Origin: Datisca glomerata
Lineage: Eukaryota; Streptophyta; Magnoliopsida; Cucurbitales; Datiscaceae
Direction: 5' to 3'
Length of the DNA: 64,000 nucleotides
Assembly (NCBI GenBank): GCA_003255025.1
Contig: QANY01013163.1
Location: forward strand, 496,001-560,000
A program made the translations under genes and the position numbers. Each line of letters begins with the position of its first letter. The stretch's first letter is position 1. Under the pieces are notes generated by a model, which was not told the DNA's origin, ran no database searches, and saw only the letters and a program-made list of their open reading frames with translations. Below, one piece after another: positions 43,518 through 54,734 of this stretch.

Positions 43518-44634
43518 ATGGCAGAAGAGTTGGAGTATCGCTGCTTTATTGGTGGCCTTTCCTGGTCGACGTCTGACAGAGGTCTGAAAGATGCGTTTCA
43601 AAAGTTTGGCCATCTTCTTGAGGCCAAGGTAGCTGGTTCCTCAATTGTTTACTTTTAAAACTTGTACTCAAGTACTTCTAAAATTTGTACTATACGTTGG
43701 AATTAGTCTAGTGCTAGTTTGGCTGGAATTTTATATTACTACGCGTTTTCCAATATGTGCAGCACTTGGATGTTTTAAATCCTTTTGATGTGTTTTATGT
43801 GTTATTGTTGTTGTCTTTGTTATATTTTGTTATTAGTAGGTGTTTTTAATAATTCAGAGAGGCATCAGTAGGAGGGTTGAGGATATAAATGTTAGTTAAA
43901 AGATTACCTGACTCTGTCCATATTTTTATGAAGTATTTTGGAATGGAGATTTTTGAGTTGTCTGCTCTGTGTGATTGTGTTTTATAACTTTCTAGATCGG
44001 TTGTCATGATTGAAGTCTATTGTGATTGTGTTTTATAACTTTATCCTACTGGCATATGTATGTTCTTGACTAGGAATATGTCTTCTACAAATCCATGACA
44101 CAGGTAGTTGTTGACAAGTTTTCTGGACGATCTCGTGGCTTTGGATTTGTGACTTTTGATGACAAAAAAGCTATGGAAGAAGCAATTGAGGAAATGAATG
44201 GAATGGATTTAGATGGCCGGAGCATAACAGTTGATAAGGCTCAACCCCAGCAAGGATCTGGTAGAGATCATGATGGTGACCGCTCACGTGACCGTGGTCG
44301 TGATCGTGACCGCAACCGTGATTATGGGGGTGGAGGTGGACGTGGATCCAATGGTGGTGAGTGTTTTAAGTGTGGGAAGCCTGGACATTTTGCTCGGGAA
44401 TGTCCTAGTGAAGGGGGAAGAGGTGGTAGTAGGTATGGTGGTAGGGATGACAAATACGGTGGGGGCGGGGGCGGTGGAGGTAGTGGTCGCTATGGTCCAG
44501 ATAGAAATGGAGATCGATCTGGTGGACGCAACAGGGATGCTAGTGGTCATGGAGGTTCTGGGAGTGATCGATATAATCGTGACCGGTCTGGGCCTTACGA
44601 GAGGCGGAGTACAGGAGGTTTCCGTTCTTCATAG
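43518..44634 (+). CDS. RZ1A-like: RZ-1-like glycine-rich RNA-binding protein (RRM plus CCHC zinc knuckle)
   Basis: Two coding exons, 43518-43628 and 44104-44634, joined at a phase-0 GT-AG intron (43629-44103), give 213 residues. The RRM covers about residues 7-84, with RNP2 CFIGGL and RNP1 RGFGFVTF, the latter at the start of exon 2. A CCHC knuckle [14 protein letters not shown] follows at about residues 120-133, between an Arg/Asp-rich spacer and a Gly/Arg/Ser-rich tail. This is the architecture of plant RZ-1 proteins (Arabidopsis RZ-1a is slightly longer), nuclear RNA-binding proteins tied to splicing, cold response and germination. The start at 43518 is chosen because the protein then begins [14 protein letters not shown], in line with the family; an in-frame upstream ATG (43449) lies inside a probable leader intron. 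Other frames over exon 2 are shadows. Confidence 0.95.
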
Positions 44635-44731
44635 AATAAAAACTTTCTAATTGAGGTATGAAACGTTTCTTCAGTTTCACTTACTCTTTATGATTGATCT
44701 TGTACTGATTTGTTATCTACATTAAATGCAG
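44635..44731 (+). other. 3' UTR start with AATAAA and a probable short 3' UTR intron
   Basis: AATAAA follows the stop codon immediately (44635-44640), too early to be the only poly(A) signal. AATTGAG|GTATGAAAC (donor at 44656) and TAAATGCAG (acceptor ending 44731) bracket a 76-bp T-rich stretch that looks like an intron downstream of the stop. If spliced, the stop lies about 20 bp before an exon junction, too close to trigger decay by the usual distance rule. Confidence 0.5.
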
Positions 44732-44779
44732 CTGGAATCATGGATGTATTGCTGTTCCTTGCTACTGAGTGCCAAAGTT

Positions 44780-47200
44780 TCTGTAGAACGTCTCTCTTAC
44801 TATTCTGTGTTTTGGAAGTGCGGATCTTGCCTCAAACATTCAGCTGTTTTATGTTCTAAACGCTCATGTTGATGTTTTGGTCTCTTATGGAGTTTAATGC
44901 GTACTTATTATGTACATTCCAATATGGTCGTGTGGTCTCTGAATGCCATAATTGCTGCTGGATTTGTTGTGAATCTCCTTTATAGGCGGTTTTCGTAATT
45001 GCTGCACCACTCCATGTCATTTTTTTGAAAAGAAATTCATGGGTTTTGATGTTGGCTGGGTTTGAGAGTACTTGTGGTGAAGAGTTCACCACTGAGGGAA
45101 GTTTTCTCTTGCACATGGGGAGTTAAAAGGCCATTTTGGTTAAAGTTATTTTCTATATCTTACTAATTGCAATGGAGTCTACAGGTAATGTTTTTCTCCT
45201 ATACTGATTTTCTGCATGCTACTGCTTTATAGCTTTTGGTTTGTGTTATAGTAATGTTGTGAACATTTTGGCAGCACCCTTGGCTATTTAAGGTCTTGTT
45301 GGACAAATAGTTTAGTTAATTGGACGTGATTTTAAACTTAAAATTATGAAAGTCATTGGGCGGGCACAAGCCATTAGCAAATTAACTCAACTTAAGCTAC
45401 TTTGTGCTCCTGCACGGCACACTGGTTGAAGGGACATCTCTGTATACTAGACTCATGGCAACTTGTTTGGAAGGCTCTGATGAGTTTGGCAACTGCTGTC
45501 CATATATAGTCAGGGTCAGGGTCTCTATTCCACTTTGATTGATCGTCTTGGGGAGGACTGTTGTTCTTGCTTTGTTTATGCACCTGCTTGCTGTCTTGTT
45601 TTTGCTTGTGGAGATTCAGATATGTGGTTCTGTTCCTCTGAGGTGAGATCGTGAGGTCTGTTTAGTCCCCAATATGATCTCTTTCACTTTCGGAAAGTCT
45701 AGCTGGCTTCAAAATTTTGTTTCAGGACTTTGCTGTTCTTTTTTATTAGTTCTTCTACATGGCCGAAGGAAATTCTTTGGCAGAGTGCGCCTATTATGTT
45801 TCATGTATATTTTGTCTACTAACAGAAAAATCACAACTATTTCCCCTAATTTAGCTTGCACTAGGCGAAGATCAAATTTTAGTACCTCCTTAATTGTTTT
45901 AATCTCGGTACATTATATCTTGAGTTTTATGCCAAGTTTTAATACGTTTCTACCTTTTTGAGCACAGCACCATGTCATCTGTAAATTGAGATGTTTTCTG
46001 AATATGTGTTGGAAGTTTTTATTTTGTCTATGTCAGGCATATGATGGGTGAATAATGCTCATGAAGAAGCCAGCTTATTTGACATCTTTGCTTCAATCAT
46101 TGAAGTCCCAGATATTGAATTTTACATTATTGGAGTTATTTAAAAACCCAATTCATGTTTTGAAGTTTCCTTTATTTCCATAGGCGTGCCAGATGAAAAT
46201 TAGTCTATATGAATTATTCTTCCCCCTTTTACGTTGGTTTGAGCTATTTTTTGCAGCCTCTTATTACATCAATCTTTTTGTATTTGGCTCCTTTTTCTTT
46301 TCCTGAAGATTGTATATGATCAATTCACTTCTTGAGTTGTGACATTTTGAGCGATTATTTTGAAAGATGATGCTAACAGAGTAGGTAACTATAGCGACAA
46401 TCAAGTGCGATATAGTCTCAATTTTCCACCATGTTTCCCAATTTTCTGCACTTTTGCTCAGTTTCATTGAACTTTGGTATTCGATCTTGGAACTGCTGTA
46501 ATGTTTTCTTGTGTCTTGGTATTCTAGAACTTGTTGAAAACCCCATAGTTGCTTATGAAATGAACTAGCGATTCCTCACTCCTTAAAAGATGGAGATTTC
46601 AACATTTCTCGAAATCCTTTCTGATTAAAGAAAAATATTACCGTTAAGTTCTCTTCGGAAGAGTATACACGTTATTTTGGTATAAGAAACATGCTTTATG
46701 CAGCAAACACCTCTCTATGTTCATTTTGTTTTTATAACTAAAGAAGAATGTTATTAATTGACACTGTTTGGAATGGCTTTCGCCTAGAATTTGTTTGAAA
46801 CTCTTGATATTTCGTACCTGTTACCGCTAATCCTATAGTAGTTTTCTTCCCAAGAAGTAAATAAAATATATTTTTTTGAATGACAAATAAAAATTTTTCA
46901 ATGTCATTTAAATTGAGTTGAAGAAACAAAGAACAAAAAGTTCCCCAAATGGCATGTAAAGGTCAAGCCAATGTTAATAGCAGCTGTGCTGCCAAATGAT
47001 CAGATGAGAATTTCAGCCAAAAATTACTCAACCAACCAAACAGCTGTTATAAAGTGGCTATCTTTGGTCAACAACAGAAGTGGCTAATTAAGCACGGAAG
47101 CCTTGATGAACTCCAATCATAATTATTAATGGCTATTATAAACAAGCAATGCATTCAACCAAACCAAGTATACATCGTTATAGTCCTCCAATTTACCACA
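44780..47200. other. Downstream flank of the RZ-1-like gene, no further gene seen
   Basis: T-rich DNA with short chance frames only (45674-45961, 46264-46467). Probably UTR and intergenic; it could include decayed repeat DNA that I cannot assign. Confidence 0.5.
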
Positions 47201-47321
47201 ATTACATATACCCCCACAAATTTTCCCTCTATAGACCAACAATCTTTATTTGATCAAAACCTACATGAAACTTCTTAACAAGACAAAACATAGACAGCAT
47301 TTCAACACATCACTACTCCAA

Positions 47322-48008
47322 TCACATTTCCAATCCAGTGGAGGCAATCAATTTTGTGAGACCAAAAGTGATAGCCATAGCAATACACCCTCCAACTAGC
47401 ACTCTTGCTGATGACTTCCATATTGGTGTCTTCCCAATCACTGCCCCTACCCCACCAAACACCACCAATGCCAAACTAGACACTGCAAATACTACTCCCA
47501 ACCTCACCTTATGGTCCCTAATAAATGCAGCTGCCAGTAACGGCACCACCGCCCCTACCGAAAATGCCATGCCCGAAGCTAAAGCTGCCTGAAGTGGGTT
47601 CGGAAGCTTCTCCCTCTCGGACCCTAATTCTCCCTTCGAACGAGTTTCATTCTTTCTTTCTCGATCTCTCTTCATCTGAGCAACCTCAATGTCATATTGG
47701 GTGTAGACTGAGACAAACTCTCCTATTGCCATGCTACATGCTCCGGCAACTAATCCCGCAAAGCCAGCAAGAAGCATGGCTTTGGCATCTTTCTTGACAG
47801 CACCTACACCCATCATCAGTGAGGCCACAGAAAGAAGGCCATCGTTGGCTCCCAAAATGGCAGCTCTAAGCCACTGTGCTCTAAGAGAGTAATCAATTTC
47901 ACCTTCTGTAGGAAGTTGGCAATGGTTCTTTTCAATGTCATTTGAATGAATTGAAATTGTTCCAGTGTTATTGCTTGTAATTCTATCACCACCTACAAGG
48001 GCAGCCAT
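47322..48008 (-). CDS. VTL: Vacuolar iron transporter homolog (VTL / nodulin-21 type)
   Basis: A single-exon 228-residue protein of the VIT/CCC1 (DUF125) family. After a polar N-terminus of about 40 residues it has the family signature SLRAQWLRAAILGANDGLLS, where the Asp-Gly pair lies in the first membrane helix. Five membrane segments follow at about 51-70, 76-98, 145-165, 171-191 and 202-222. The loop between helices 2 and 3 is short, basic and acidic mixed (MKRDRERKN), unlike the longer metal-binding loop of VIT1 itself, so this is a VTL. Relatives move Fe2+ (and possibly Mn2+) into the vacuole or symbiosome and are lowered under iron deficiency. The start is the first ATG after a leader with a TATA box about 115 bp upstream. 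Plus-strand frames here are shadows. Confidence 0.95.
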   Translation of the reverse strand: MAALVGGDRITSNNTGTISIHSNDIEKNHCQLPTEGEIDYSLRAQWLRAAILGANDGLLSVASLMMGVGAVKKDAKAMLLAGFAGLVAGACSMAIGEFVSVYTQYDIEVAQMKRDRERKNETRSKGELGSEREKLPNPLQAALASGMAFSVGAVVPLLAAAFIRDHKVRLGVVFAVSSLALVVFGGVGAVIGKTPIWKSSARVLVGGCIAMAITFGLTKLIASTGLEM

Positions 48009-48122
48009 ATTAAAAGGAGTTTACACAATTACAAAATAAAGAGCAAAGTGTATTAACTATCACTAGCTAAGATTAAAGAGAAGAAAATGATTGCTTGTGG
48101 AGGGCACACGCCCCCAAGAGGG

Positions 48123-48130
48123 TATTTATA
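48123..48130 (-). promoter_or_regulatory. TATA box of the VTL gene
   Basis: TATAAATA on the minus strand about 115 bp before the ATG at 48008, a consensus plant TATA box at a suitable distance. Confidence 0.75.
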
Positions 48131-50320
48131 GAGTGGGATTCGTATCTATAATTTAATTAATTATATCCATAGTTTTACTCATTATTAGTAATGAGTGTCT
48201 ATTGTAATTACGTGTATATGTTTTCCTCAAAAAATATTATCGTCACTATAAACAGATTCCATCGTCCCCTTGATAACACTAGTTACTAAAATGTGAGTTG
48301 CATGTGGTTAAGTTAATAGAAAAGTAATTAAAATAATATCTCAAAATGTGAAAAAGTACTAAATATTCAACAATTAGATAGTAAAAAAATGATATAGTTA
48401 ATTAAGTGTTAGTATAATTTATATAACATATTAGATTTTTTCCTTAAATATATATAGTTGCGTCAAATTCTAGTATTTCTAATAATAAAATTTAATTAAT
48501 AAAACAATTTGTTTTTTTTCTGCATTCTTTCATGCGTCCTAATTTCATTTCATATATTTCAATATATATTAAGTTAAAAAAACTAAGTTATGCAATTGAT
48601 TGTATTGAAAAAAAAGTTTAATATCATCTAACAATTGAAGCTATAAGAAGTAATTAAAAAAATTATACAAAATGGTTAATTATTATGTATGTAAAAGACA
48701 ATCTAAAATTTTTTAAAAATAGTTTCCGCAATTTTCCTAAAAAGTTAAAAGTCTAAATATTTTAAACAATTAAGAAATTCTATAAAATAGTGAGTGCAAC
48801 TTATATGCGAAAATATTTTCCTCATTTATCCTAATTTATATATACTATAGAAGTAATTGTTGAGACGTAAGTTTATGCATGAGTGTAGACTGTGTAGTGA
48901 CACCTCCATCTAGTTATAATTAAACTTCATTTGAAATTTTGTTAATATAGTGGGTCAAGTAAGCCCTGGATCAGCTCTTGCATATGAATGATAAATCAGA
49001 ATAGTAAAATATTACTAATTATTCTATGGTAAGAGCTTGATTAATTAAATGAAGATAGTGGAGATGGTGTTGGAAGTGAGAGTAGTGGTAAAGGAAAGAG
49101 GAGATAGTGTAGAAGGCACTATCCCAAAACGGATGACTTTTACATTTGTGAAGTAGTGGTTGAGCTTTATGATTTCTTGAATGGTTTTTTTAGGTCAATG
49201 CCATTGAATTGGAAAAAAACGGAGTTATATGGATGAAGGTGTGGTTTATTCCACATGTAGAAGAATTTCATTCCTTCAAGCACTAGTTGATGAAGAGGAT
49301 CTATCATCAGTATTGCTTCATAATGTTTTTACAGCTTGCTCAACACCCATTACGATGGCAGCATTTATTCTACGTCAAAAACATCAAATCAAACTGACAC
49401 AATGTTAGACAATATTTATTTAGTATAATTTATTACATGTAACTACACATGCTTCGTTTGTTATAATTACCAATAAGAGAAATAATTAATTAGGAGTAGA
49501 CTTTCACATATCAAAATGACACGCGCACGATATAAATTATATGCTTTTCTTTAGCAAAGGTGGTAATATATATTGGCAAATGTTAGGTATATCTAGGACT
49601 TTTTTTAATCCAAATCTATACAAGACAGAAAGATGGTCTTTCTCGACAAGTTATGAAGACTTGTCATGAAGAGAATGAAATTCATATCCCGAATCATACA
49701 TTTTGCATCACTTTACGTACGAGCTCAAGCATTAATTTGAAGGATGATTATATGCTAACTAGCATATAACTTTGTAAGATTCAAATGAGAATTAAGGGTT
49801 GTTTCTTCTTTTAATTAACCTAGTTGAATCAAGGGTGTTTGCTAATTTGGAAAACGCAAAGAATTAATAATATTCGTATTTAGATTTAAAAAACAAACAA
49901 TTTCTGAGCATATTATGGAAGTAGTTATGATATAGAGAAAGAGTGTGTTGAATCAGAAAGCAGTAAGAGAGTGGGACAGATTAGTATATTGAAGAAAGGA
50001 AGCACTTAGTGAGTAAGAAGGCCTACCAAAATATTTCAAACGAGGAAGATTCAGCTTGTTCATTTTAAATTCAACGAAAGGAAGCTTGTGTCTTGGTCAG
50101 TGGGTCTTTGACTGTGTGGCTGCTAACATGTTTTTTCTTTTCGTCTACAAGCTTTTGTACATTATATACAACATATTTTCGACTGAATATATTGTGTTCG
50201 GCGACGATGATTGTTAACTAGCTGGTCCCAGTGATTACTTATCTTAATGTAATCCGTCATATAATTTCCATAAATCTTTCATTCCCCTACAATAAAAGAA
50301 GATAAAAGAATAATAAAAGA
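48131..50320. other. AT-rich intergenic DNA, upstream flank of the VTL gene
   Basis: No gene, element end or tandem repeat recognised. Confidence 0.55.
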
Positions 50321-50639
50321 ATACGTGTGTTTTAAAAGGAGTGAAATAAGTGTGTTTTAAGAGGGGTATTTCTGGCTTTAATGTGATTTTTAAAATAAAT
50401 TCTGAAAATAATTTAGTTTTGAAACTAATTCCAAAACTACGGTAGAAATGGCCACGTCGGAAGTCGTCTTTTGTAAAGACGACTTCAAGTTGGCAAAAGA
50501 CGTATTTACAAAAGACACCTTCAGTGCAGCCTGAACATTTTAAGGTTGTCATATAACCTATAAAAGTCATATTATAAATAATATGACAAAACCTGAGTAT
50601 TACCCATGTTATAAGTAAAAAACATAATATTACCTGATC

Positions 50640-51504
50640 TGGAGTTTGTCTATCTAATGCAAATCGATACACTTCAAGAACATGTGTGGAGCTCTGTGTG
50701 AGACTAAAAACATCTCTCCATCTATGAGATAAATTGCACAGTTAAATACATTTAAATGATAACATACATATATAATAATCAAATGAGTTGACTTATCGTA
50801 TACCCAAAGGAGGAGGTGGCATTCGAAGTCCATCTTCCCCGACATTATCATGTCTCGCCCGTTGCAACCTCACTAATGCCAAATGTGGAAATTAGTCTCA
50901 TGCCCATAATTGCAGTAATACTAGTGGGCTAGCAATATCGGAAGCATTTTTATGGTTGGCTTTGCACATCTCCCTATACAACCATACAAGGCATGCACTA
51001 CCCCAACTATACTAACCAGCCTCAGCAAAATCTTCTAGTAAAGGTAAGAACGTCAAATGCACCTTAATGTTTGACTTATCACAAAAAGGTACTTCTGATA
51101 AGTTGTAGAATACATGCACGTGCATAACGTTGCACATAAAGCTCGTCATCATCATCAGATAATGGGGGAAAATTTGCAGTCAAACACGTCATAAATAAAC
51201 GTGATCCCTGTAAATCACGTGGGCTTGGTCGAAATCCTAATAAATCTTCACATATCCTTGGCCAATCTCGATGTGTACTACCCGTTACCGTCATCCCATC
51301 AACTAGAAGTCATAATTGTATTTGCACATTTTGTAGAGTGATAGTACACTCACCATGTGCCATATGAAATGTGTGTGTTTCAGAACACCATCTCTCCACA
51401 AAAGATGTGATCAAGTGCCAGTCGAGGATGATAAACCCAACCCTCGCAACTCCATAAAATCCAACACGTATCAAATATGGAATAATACGTCTATGGAGTG
51501 GCAT
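50640..51504 (-). pseudogene. Plant Mobile Domain (PMD / MAIN-like) coding remnant in element A
   Basis: The minus frame from 51504 reads GFYGVARVGFIILDWHLITSFVERW, then THTFHMAHGECTITLQNV; after one in-frame TGA (51310-51312) it resumes MTVTGSTHRDWPRICEDLLGF and YVQRYARACILQLI to about 51079. These are the conserved blocks of the PMD family (also described as the serine/threonine phosphatase 7 long-form homolog domain; MAIN and MAIL1 in Arabidopsis). Downstream pieces at 50851-50654 (with MPPPPLG in another frame) and 50672-50640 (FALDRQTPDQ) continue it. Host PMD proteins act in transcriptional silencing and genome stability; element-borne versions are known. The stop codon and frame changes suggest a pseudogene. 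Confidence 0.8.
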
Positions 51505-52259
51505 GTTCCAATGAACAACTACAGTATGACAACGACAATGTAAAGCACGAGAATCCTCCTAGTCCCAAACACGTTGGGATCTATGTTGATCCTATAAATA
51601 CAATACCGAGCTATCTTGTGGTCCATGATATCCTGAAAATGAGTGTCATTCAAAATACAATGATTATATTGAATAACATAAAAATGTACTAAGTCAAATA
51701 TTACATTGAATTATAAAAAAATGCACTGAGTAAAATATTATGAGGTCCGGTGTATTGAGTTATTTCAAACATATTATGTGATTTTCGGCGACACGCACGC
51801 ACTTTCCATTGACAACCTTCATTAAACTTCTTGCATATTATAACCCAAAGGTTTGGCAATGACTCAACCACACTAAGATGTTGATGTTTGAGTATCGATT
51901 ATCATTTTAAAGCATACTTAAGGTCTTCCTTACTTTCAAAACATAAACCTTTGTATAATCCATTTGTTTCATTTCATATCTCAGTACGTTGAATGGGTAT
52001 CTGATCTAGCTTTGCATTTACGGCATTCCAATCCAACTGAGCAAGGAATTGTGAAGAGGGTTTGTGCTGGAGTATTTCAGCTTAGGGGTTCACCATCATC
52101 CTCTTCAACTTGGTCATCATCTTCATCAATAACATCACAAGCATTTATCTCCTCAAACTCTACCAAGAAGAGGCTACGTCGAGGGCTAGATGGATTCACA
52201 TGAACGTCATGAGCATTTGCATCTTCATGTGGCAAACAACTACTACTAGGTATATTTTC

Positions 52260-52505
52260 TTACATCGTAGGATACATGTCATTGTCATGGAATGGAGAAG
52301 AAATTGTTGCACTATCGTGTACCTCAACTCTACCACACATATTGTCACTATACAAGTTTATGCTAGGACCTCCTACATCTCTAGCATTTTTGGTTAAATA
52401 TAACTCAATTGTATTTGGTGGAGGAATTTGAAGCACAACAGTAAACATGAACATCGTTATCATTCCGTATCGAAAATTCCACATAGTTGAATGACCCAGC
52501 ACCAA
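52260..52505 (-). pseudogene. MULE transposase N-terminal remnant in element A
   Basis: A short minus frame reading VLGHSTMWNFRYGM, then TVVLQIPPPNTIELYL. The same region in element B reads TLGAGSFNYVKFPIRND, VFTIVLQIHPSNIVDQ, so both derive from the N-terminal part of one Mutator transposase type. The rest is deleted. Confidence 0.65.
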
Positions 52506-52785
52506 GAGTAAGTGGGTAACGATAAACTATGTTCTCTTCTTCTTCGCGAGCTGTGAGATAAGCTTCTGCTTTCGGTTGCGGGTATTAAAGGAAAATGTGG
52601 AAGGCGTCTTCAACGTGGCCCATATTTGGGTCACGGCAACACGAAGACGTCTTTTACAAAGACGTCTTCGTCCTAGATGTTCAAAACTTCTTACTTTTGA
52701 AATTAGTTTCAAAAGTACCGTATTTTAATTATTTTTTTCTAAAATTACTGTAGAATACTCAAAAATCCCTTGATGAGTGAAATAA

Positions 52786-53000
52786 ATGTTCCCATTTTTT
52801 TTTGCAAAATGACTTGGTTTTCAAAATTCTCACACATCAAATTACCACTGGTCGAATGTGAGTTGCTAACTTATTCACGTCAGCCAAGCAATTTTTAGAT
52901 CATTTTTGCTAATTTTTATTATAGCATTTACTTAAACTCACTTTTAAAACTAGTATATGATTATGTGTTTAACATAATTTTGTAATGGGCATTACAATTA
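52786..53000. other. Short spacer between elements A and B
   Basis: AT-rich, no coding or repeat features recognised. Confidence 0.4.
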
Positions 53001-53779
53001 GGGGTAATTTCTGGCTTTAATGTGATATTTAAAATAAATTCTGAAAATAATTTAGTTTTGAAACTAATTCCAAAACTACGGTAAAAATGACCACGTCGGA
53101 AGACGTCTTTTGTAAAGACGACTTCAAGTTGGCAAAATGTGTCTTTACAAAAGACGCCTTCAGTGTAGCCTAAAGACGTCTTTTGCAAAGACGCCTTCAG
53201 TGCAGCCTAAAGGCGTCTTTGCAAAAGACGCCTTCAGTGCAGATGCTCCCACCTTACAAAAATCATCAACACAACCTATAACACAACTCTACATACAAAA
53301 ACCATCCATCTTGCAGAATATTTTATAACTTTATCACACATTCTCAAAGAAACAACATACATTTTTAACAAATTTTATGACTTTACATTTTATATTATTC
53401 TACAAAAATCCAAATACAAAAAATATAAATCAATCACGTCAAGTTGAGTCACTGACTCACCTCTAAATATATAAAAGACCAACAGCGTGTATGGCTCTTG
53501 CTGAGACATAAATGGTTCGTCTCGAGGCATGTGTGATTCTTGTTGACTTCTTTGAGATGAGTTTTGCACTCCATGCCTTCGGGAAAATGGAGGTTGATAA
53601 GCCGCATTCGCTTATTTTAATGCTTGTGCGGCTGTCTCACACACATTACGGATTCGAGGCATTATCTAAGACGGCTCAGTATCATCAAGTGTCAAATTGT
53701 TAATATTGTCCAGACTCTTCGTCTGCATAGATGAAAAGATATTATATAAGTTACTTATTAAATGATCATATAAGCCTCA

Positions 53780-54055
53780 TTAATTACATAAATTAATAAA
53801 AAAAATTACCATTAAATCATATAACGCTCCCTGTTGAGTTATGTATCGTCGTTTGATTCTCTGATACCATAACATGTATGAGCTGTCATAACCATGTTCA
53901 TCCACGTGCCCCTCAGCAATGTGTGTCATACGCTCATCCCATCTCTCAATGTATGCCTGATGTTGGATGCCCCAATTTAGTTCATTTCTCCCTCTTAAGT
54001 CTATGTCATGCAACCATCTTTCGGTATCACATGACTCGGGCACACGTTGAATCAT
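53780..54055 (-). pseudogene. PMD-like C-terminal fragment in element B
   Basis: A 91-codon minus frame with WGIQHQAYIERWDERMTHI and YMLWYQRIKRRYI, matching the C-terminal PMD pattern (H-x-x-Y-I-x-x-W-x-x-R and Y-M-x-W-Y-x-x-x-T/K-R-R-x-I). It lies downstream of the transposase pieces in the same orientation. The N-terminal PMD blocks seen in element A are absent, apparently deleted. Confidence 0.75.
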
Positions 54056-54141
54056 ACCAAATTGTCTTAGAACACTAATTTATTTAGAGCCTTGTTCTTG
54101 TATTTGTCATTAAAGTTACTCGCAACATGCCTCAAACAATA

Positions 54142-54734
54142 TCACTGATGGCCTAATGGTTCTGACCACCCAAGTTGTTGATTATGTGTTGCAGCTTTTA
54201 CACCAGCATGTCGGTAAGATATTAACATAAGTTCCTCCCTCTGCGTAACGTAACGCCTCAAGCAATAAAAAAACCATGACCAACTATCTGTGGTTTCCTC
54301 ATCAACTATAACATAAGCAATTGGAAAAATACGTCCTTTTGAATCAACCAACGTGACAATCAACAACTTATGCTTATACTTGCCATATAAAAATGTGTCA
54401 TCAATTCGAATGACTGGTCTACAATATTTGATGGATGAATTTGAAGCACAATAGTAAATATCACATGAGCATCGTTATCATTCCGTATAGGAAATTTCAC
54501 ATAGTTGAATGACCCAGCACCAAGAGTAAGTGGGTAATGATAAACTATGTTCAAGTTCCAATGTAGACGGTCAATTGACAAGGCTTCACATAACGTATTA
54601 TATAGCTCGTTAAATGTAATCTTCTTATGAATTACAATTCCCCTCATTGAAGGTTGATCATAAGAAACTCCATTTGCACCGATTACGACATTACCATTCA
54701 TGTAACATAAAACTACCATAGGTCTTTCCTCCAT
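54142..54734 (-). pseudogene. MULE transposase fragments in element B
   Basis: The first frame (54734-54360) starts MEERPMVVLCYMNGNVV and includes FNELYNTLCEALSI and LGAGSFNYVKFPIRND, the N-terminal region preceding the MULE domain. The second (54366-54142) reads LLIVTLVDSKGRIFPIAYVIV and then ETTDSWSWFFYCLRRYV, the MULE catalytic-core segment after the first Asp. The zinc-finger end and last catalytic residue are not seen, and a frame jump separates the pieces. The enzyme would have cut and pasted the element. Confidence 0.82.

Larger units (their letters stand above)
50358..52774 (-). mobile_element. Mutator-like element A with Plant Mobile Domain remnants
   Basis: The left inverted-repeat region (50358-50530) and right one (about 52580-52774) share palindrome-rich AAGACGTCTTT/AAAGACGACTTC motifs and the TTTTGAAACTAATT block in opposite orientation. 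The left region is nearly identical to the left region of neighbouring element B (53001-53170), the right one similar to B's right end. Inside, on the minus strand, lie a MULE transposase N-terminal remnant (52505-52260) and a Plant Mobile Domain segment (51504-51079) with trailing codons to about 50640. The catalytic transposase core is missing. Confidence 0.78.

Noticed and set aside
44231..44650. 139-codon Val/Met-rich frame
   Set aside because: Shadow of the Gly/Arg-rich exon of the RZ-1-like gene.
47338..47797. Plus-strand frames over the VTL gene
   Set aside because: Antisense shadows of a conserved coding sequence.
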